64,000 nucleotides of DNA from Membranipora membranacea (lineage: Eukaryota; Bryozoa; Gymnolaemata; Cheilostomatida; Membraniporidae): the NCBI GenBank assembly GCA_914767715.1, contig OU612074.1, forward strand, positions 16,228,062 through 16,292,061. Reading direction: 5' to 3'. Position 1 is the first letter of the stretch. Each line of letters begins with the position of its first letter. Positions 58,101-64,000 of the stretch are shown piece by piece. Position numbers and translations under genes: made by a program. The notes under the pieces are model-generated. The model ran no database searches. It worked only from the letters and a program-made list of their open reading frames with translations, and was not told where the DNA came from.

Positions 58101-61100
58101 TGATTACTTGGAGGGTGGTAAATCCTACCCTCCCTGTTTAGTCAATGTATAAGGTTAGAATGTGGAGCTGGATTACTATTCAAAGCTTTTTACTGTTTTA
58201 TACATTTTTCAATACACATTTTTATCTCTTTTGCACCCTTTGTCTATAGAAGTCCACTCATAATAGACACACTTATCTCAATGGGGTTGTGTCAGGAGTT
58301 TTCCCTTATTATAGGAGGCGCTAATCAGATGAGCCCATAAATTTGCACTTTTTTGTATAAACTATCATTGGAGCAGATCACACTCTTTGGTCTGGCAGCC
58401 AGGGAAATGAAGATAGAAACAAAATGGAGGAATTTACATAGGCTGACTATGCTGACCCACTTAATGGGACAAAAAATTTGGCATGAGTCTGCTCCATTGC
58501 ATAAACCCTTGGTATGTCATTTTCAATTGTCTTTAAAAATTTCCCACATGGTTTCAAAAGAGTATTTTAAAATAGAAAGCCAATAGTAATCCTGCTTATG
58601 TCTATCATATATTTTATTATGGGTTAACAGGCAGATAGACGTAGCTCCACCTCATCCTTACCAGGAGCTGCTGCAGGGGGGCACCAGGACATGTCCCTAC
58701 CCAACATGCACCCAGCTAGCTCGGTCTCATCATTACCAGGTTTATCTGGCGGAGCACAAGGTTACTCTCCCAGACACTACAGTAGACATGGGAATCCACA
58801 GGTAAGTCAGACGGCGCCAATGTTTCTGAGGTAAACTGACTTTGCGAATGTGCAACCAATAAATTTAGTTTTGTTATCCTTGCATCGTTGTGTTTAGATT
58901 AATCAAAAAGTTCCTGAGTTCCCAAACTGCAAATTCACCCCATCCCCAAAAGAAAAGAGTTAGCTTTCATAGTCAAAATTTAAGTTAGGCATCTTTGCTG
59001 AACTGTTGCTACGATGCAGAGAGACTAATATATCTGAGTCAATCTGCAAGCAACTTGTGGACAAGTAATGAATTATGGTACTAGGTATGGCGAAGAATAA
59101 GTATTGGTTGTTGTTGTCGACTGAGAGTTTTCAGAGGTGTAAAATTAGCGACTGATTAATTTATGTTTCGGTCCTCTAATTTAATTTTGAGCCAGAAGCA
59201 ACATATTAGTGCACCTACCGGAGACTTTCCAAATTGATCTGAATGGCCACTCCCAAGTCCTGAAATAAACTTCAAGCAACCTCTTGTAATGGTTTTAGAA
59301 TCGCTACTCGGCTGAATTCGTAGAGCCACTTGTACCTGTAATGGAACATGTCAGCATACAAGATCCACGTAAGTGTATATCATTCATCACTTTAGTCTTG
59401 ATATAGGCATAGTACCAAAACACCCAAGCATGCGCTGAACAAGTACATCTGTATGCAGCCCCTCTTGCGCTCATATCCATTGATTCATAGATATTAACTT
59501 GAAATCTTCTCCTAATATCCTAAGTTTTATTCAATATGGTTGGCAGTAGCGGATCAAGTAGCTAGATTTCACATTTAGCATTCTATCTATCGCTTGCAGA
59601 ACATAGAAATTCCCGTACTTTGGAGGGCAACTTTGATTAAACCCGTTTTTAATAATGATCTTTTAGCCTCTAACAATGGTTGGTAACCCATGTTGTGTTT
59701 TGTGTTGTGGTATTCTTTGACTCCTATGATTTGTTCACGACCAAAACAACAGCTTTCTAATATTATCAGCCATTGTATGGTGATTGTGCAGTGCAAACTG
59801 CTTATAATGCCTTTTAGTAGTTGTGATTTGAACTGCCCAGCTTGTGCCATGGTTCAGTATAAATTGGGTTGCGTTGCAAAGGCATATTATAAAAATCCGT
59901 CAAATGCTGAGCTCTTAATTAACACTCTCTTCAACGCACGATTGTCACTTACCAATCCTAGCAAAGAATCTTTTTTTTTTTGCATTGCAGCTAAGCCTGC
60001 ACCAAGGAAGCGGTATGGGCACAGGCGGGTGGGCTCACATGGCAACCCCCCAATCAAAATAGACCCACAATATGCTTTGGCTGCAAGCCAGCCACAATCC
60101 CATCACGTTGGTGGCAGCAGTGGGATTTCATTCTCAATGAGCCAGTCGCATCCTGGTGAACATAGCAATCATATAGCTGGTGATATGTTTGCCCCACACC
60201 CCAATCTTAACCATAGCAGATCGTGGACCCCACCTGAGAATAATATGATGGCTACCGCATATAGACAGCAGAGAAAACCAGGTATAGCTTATGAGGGGAA
60301 AATATCCATTTTGGCTTTGTAATCTTGCTAACAATTGAAAAAAGTTGGTGTTGAAACTTCTGTTTTTTCGCTATTTGCACAAAATGTATTAATTCCATCA
60401 CCGTTTTCCTTACTAACACCTATCATTTGAGCTGATCGTTAATGAAAAGATACCGGACTTCCAAGCTTTTGGTAAAACATTTAACTTAAATGACTTTATA
60501 TTTTCTTTTACACGAACTCCTAATAATGTTTTATCAGGAATTCACAGCGATTTCAAGTCTTTAAGCCTTACGAGGCTGAACCACTTGGGTAGATTCATGG
60601 CCACACACGGTATGGACAGATTAGAAGGTAGATTATTGTAGGGGTAACAACCGGCTCCCTCCACCCCTCCTTCTTTTCTATTAACCCCTTGTCTGTCCGC
60701 TAAACTATATTCATGCTACCCCTCAACTGACGACTGTCATTAATGTGGGAAGCAGCTTTTAAAATCATTAAAGGTGGATTTAATTCATAATTTTAAAACA
60801 TAGCATGGATGTGTTGCATTGGTTGATTAAAATTGCTTTCAGAAAATGTTTACTGTATGACACTTTGATTGGATGTCATCAAAACTTCACATACAAACCC
60901 AAAGAATGTCACCCAACCATGCCGCTCACAACCTGAGGGATATTTATGGTGGTCTACGGTTGCTTGTAGCTATCCCTTGTAACTGCATCATAAGGCTGTA
61001 AAGATATTTAGGTGACTGGCGATTTGTTTTGTTACACTGGAATTTTTTTGTAGATTGTTGAATGTAAACGGAAAACGTTGTATAAAAACAGTGTCAGTTG

Positions 61101-63597
61101 CTTCAGACAAATTTTTTCATATTGATTCAGTGACTCTTTCTTGAACGTTGGCGTATGTCTTTGTCATACAATGATCGTAGTGTCTGCATGTTTCTTGCTG
61201 GTGTAATCTAGACCAAGTTTGATCCATTCTGCCAGCGTTGAAGATACCTCCCGCTTCTGATATGCTAAAGGGAGGCAACTCAAAATCTGGAAAAATGAAA
61301 CAAACTAGATCTAAGTGTTATCAGCCAGTGTATGACCCTCTTGGACTTGCTACCATAAAGTCTTGCCTATAAGCACATATACTTGTTAGGCTATAACCTC
61401 ATCATGTAACTAAATGGGCATACAGGCATGATTTCAATGTACAATAGAAATTGTAATGATTCATTTCAAGTTTTCCCGGCACCAGCTGAAATCTAATTAT
61501 GTCTTGGTTATGGCTTCACAACCAGGCTCTTGTCAATACTTGGTCATATTTATAACCTGTTATATAACTAGTTTGTCCCCCCCCCTGTCTAGAAATGAGG
61601 AATGTGGAAACAACAGACTTATCAGACCTTTGTTGTCACCTGCCCCACCAGATGTAACATAATTGTTCCACAACATTCAACTTGTTCTTATTTATTATTC
61701 AAATATTGTCCTACTTTCTCTTTTTGTTGCAGATTCTACTCCGACCCCTCCTCCCAGTTTCTCTCAGCTAGATGACTTTTTACGTCCCCTTCAGCCTCTA
61801 CCTAACTCTCAGGAGTCTATGATTATATACTATGAGCATGTGGATCTTGCTGAGCGATACGTCAAGCTTCAGCAGGAGACTCACGCCGCTAGAGCCAGAG
61901 TGTATGTTATATCATATTATTCTTAATTTTTAAGCATGAGTATGACATTGATTTGAACAGATTTTGCAGATGGGTTTTATCGCCATAAATGTTACATCGT
62001 CTGTAGAGGATAAATGATATCGATCCAATCCATTAACAACGAAACATAGATACCATCCATTTTAAAGGTTTAGCTGTGCATCATTGACTACCATATTCTC
62101 AAACAGCTCCTGAACTGTAACATTAGCACCATAGAATTCAAGGTCTGATAGATAATGTCAAACCCTTGAACTACTGGTTTGTTTGGATAGTCCTAACCTT
62201 GGTACCTGCTAACACCTTAACCATATAAACGAAACTATGGAAGTTTGATAAACCAACAATTAGCAGATATCTGTGCATGGAAAATTGTCACCCCTATCAT
62301 TCCTTTATTGATTGCCTTTGTTTTTTGTATTATTGTACCTTGTGGCTGTGAATTTTATTCTTCGTTTGATTTATTGCTGACTTGCTGACCGTATTGATAT
62401 TTTAGTGCCGATTTAAGAAGGAAATTAGAGGAGGAGAGAAATGCTAAACAGAAGAATATGCAGATGATGCAGGAGCTACAGAAATTAGCCGATGAGAATG
62501 TGAGTGTGATGGAAAAGTTTCTGACCAATTTTAATCTAATACGAGTAGAAAATGGCCCAGTTGGTTTCAGCTAAAAAGTGATGAAGTCTGGACTGTCATT
62601 CCATTGAAATCATCTGACTATTTAGCTTGGATGTGTGCTATGTTCTGGCTGCAAACTGAGAGCCAATTGGTGGCATAACTGTGGCCTTGCACTGTTGACA
62701 GAAATCAACGCTCCCTCCTCTTATTTGGGTTTTTTGTTAATTTCAGTATCCTAGCCTTCCTGAAGGCTCACATCTAAAGCTTTTGTGACACTTTTTAAGC
62801 TTCAATAAGAATGATGAGGACTCAAGTCAGCATTTTAACATCGCAAAGTACATAAAGATGTCATCAAAGCCGGTAGAACCTACACTGTTAAGCTGCGTTT
62901 ACACGTCAGACAAATCGGCTAATAATAACAACTCCGACACAGATTATGAATCTGCTCTATAATCGTTGTCTGTCAACATGTCAACGATACACTATTTACA
63001 CAGTGTTCATGCCTAACTGATTTCAACACAAACTTCCAACCCAACTTGTCTCTGATTGGCTAGTGAGACAACTAGACAACTAGTTGAATCACTGCTGCGC
63101 TGTTATTGGCTGAACCATTCATAATCGTTAAGATTTGTCGTTCACTTGTGACATTGTCACAAGTGACACTTGTCTCTTGTGACATTGTCACAGGTGAACG
63201 ATTTTGAACAATACAGATTTAAACACCGATTTAAGCACAGATTAACTGTTTACACAGTCAGTCAAATCGGTGACCTGTGTCGGAGTTGTTATTTTTAGCC
63301 GATTTGTCGCACGTGTAAACGCAGCTTTAGGAATACATGTTTAGTTACATGTCATGTTTAATGACATTTGGGAGTTGCCTCGACTTGAAAAATAAGGAGG
63401 GGATAACTTTTTGTAGGGTGTGTCATAATATGTTTTTTTTTCCAAATGGAATGATTGAATTGGCTGTAGTGTCACTTATTTATTTTATCCTTGTTTAGTG
63501 ACAAATCTATTTGTTTTGATTGTAGGAGAATTATACGAAATTCAAACAATCTTTGGAGCAGCAGGCTAGAGACCTTGGATTATTACATTCACCCTAA
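52106..63597 (+). CDS. MAP3K7: TGF-beta-activated kinase 1 (MAP3K7/TAK1; 15 coding exons, 693 aa)
   Basis: Cytosolic MAP3K acting with TAB proteins upstream of JNK/p38 and NF-kB. Exons: 52106-52189, 52997-53156, 53673-53877, 54254-54341, 54895-55060, 56610-56710, 57310-57559, 58017-58087, 58631-58801, 59299-59368, 59991-60281, 60538-60627, 61733-61901, 62406-62499, 63526-63597. Phases match and the total is 2082 nt. The kinase domain spans about residues 24-290: GRGAFG at 31-36, Lys51 (VAVK), His143-Arg-Asp145 (HRDLKPPN), Asp164 (DFG), and the activation loop [17 protein letters not shown]. Thr173, Thr176 and Ser181 align with human Thr184, Thr187 and Ser192. The middle is Ser/Asn/Thr-rich and contains SRSWTPPE, like human SHPWTPDD. 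Residues 583-693 form the TAB2/3-binding coiled coil. It is longer than human (606 aa) through the middle part. The exon 7 donor is uncertain by 6 nt. Confidence 0.96.
55799..55851 (+). other. 53-bp GC-rich, bacterial-codon-like insert in TAK1 intron 5
   Basis: 34 of 53 bases are G or C, against AT-rich surroundings. Read from the ATG at 55797 the frame is [18 protein letters not shown], and every one of the 17 codons after the ATG ends in C or G. The direct repeat TTAAT flanks it at 55794-55798 and 55852-55856. Origin unknown. Confidence 0.55.
56334..56395. repeat. 62-bp hairpin palindrome in TAK1 intron 5
   Basis: TCACAAAAAGTTTTTCCCC TCCAT is mirrored by ATGGAGGGGAAAAACTTTTTGTGA, broken here as ATGGAGGGG and AAAAACTTTTTGTGA. 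A second short inverted pair lies in the centre. Confidence 0.8.
62890..63327. mobile_element. 438-bp MITE with ~50-bp AAGCTGCGTTTACACGT inverted ends
   Basis: The left end AAGCTGCGTTTACACGT, then GACAAATCGGCTAA and AACAACTCCGACACAG, recurs inverted at the right end. A second nested hairpin (CACTTGTGACATTGTCACAAG) lies in the middle. It occupies the last TAK1 intron. TTA-like bases flank both ends, but the duplication is not certain. Confidence 0.8.
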
Positions 63598-64000
63598 AAG
63601 CACGTAACTGATACGTCGGATTTATGTGCATCAGTTTATATATCAATATATATTTGTAAATATTATAATCAGATATCAATTTCATTTCTAAAGTTTTTGC
63701 TTATATGTGACACATTTTCCGTATTTTCGATAAAATAGTAAACAAAAGTTTGTCAACAATGTATTGTTTTTACTACTAATTATACTATATTTTCCTACTC
63801 CACTAAACTGCTTACGTGAGGCAGAAGTATAAATGGATGTGCTGTATGGAGGTATGAATGAGAGTATGTATGAGTTTCATGCTCGATATCATGGGTATAT
63901 TTCCACATCATTTGGTACTTGGCCCCTAGCTAACGTTACAGGGCACTCAGTTTTGCGCCCCAATTTGTATGAAGGTCTGTATGAGTGTGTATGAGTTTAT
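63598..64000. other. TAK1 3' region
   Basis: Presumed 3' UTR. I see no canonical AATAAA before the window ends; the transcript end may lie beyond it or use a variant hexamer such as AATATA near 63645. Confidence 0.4.

Overview
This window looks like nuclear DNA from an invertebrate metazoan. It is AT-rich, with long GT-AG introns. It has a fused three-enzyme GART gene and a TAK1 (MAP3K7) kinase, plus many small animal-type transposons, tRNA-derived SINEs and a tyrosine-recombinase retroelement. I cannot name the species. The mobile-element mix would fit a marine deuterostome, cnidarian or lophotrochozoan.

Layout. At the left edge (1-1917, minus strand) are the first three coding exons of an unrecognised secreted or membrane protein: a signal peptide followed by an NHL-repeat-like stretch. 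The gene runs off the window. From 2 to 22.5 kb I found no other gene. This stretch holds a hAT-type element with 8-bp target duplications, foldback elements, a CR1/L2-like LINE tail, dispersed repeats and a degenerate minisatellite. Its centrepiece is a ~334-bp satellite array (11.2-19.1 kb) split by a 2.7-kb Ngaro-like tyrosine-recombinase retroelement with split direct repeats.

The right two thirds carry three complete conserved genes, each reconstructed exon by exon with every reading-frame junction matching. A fatty-acid amide hydrolase (FAAH-like, 15 coding exons, 610 aa) lies on the minus strand at 22500-37040. Trifunctional GART (18 coding exons, 991 aa) lies on the plus strand at 38719-50828. 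TAK1/MAP3K7 (15 coding exons, 693 aa) lies on the plus strand at 52106-63597. FAAH and GART are divergent, with start codons 1.7 kb apart; GART and TAK1 are head-to-tail with 1.3 kb between them. The three proteins act in unrelated processes (lipid amide breakdown, purine synthesis, innate/TGF-beta kinase signalling), so I infer no shared function. Their introns are full of inverted-repeat elements and SINE copies, some touching splice sites.

The items most worth a second look are the intact split-direct-repeat architecture and T6 junction of the recombinase element, the higher-order structure of the satellite, a 53-bp high-GC coding-like insert in a TAK1 intron, a SINE whose box A overlaps a FAAH splice donor, and a perfect 46-bp-arm palindrome in the FAAH/GART divergent promoter region.
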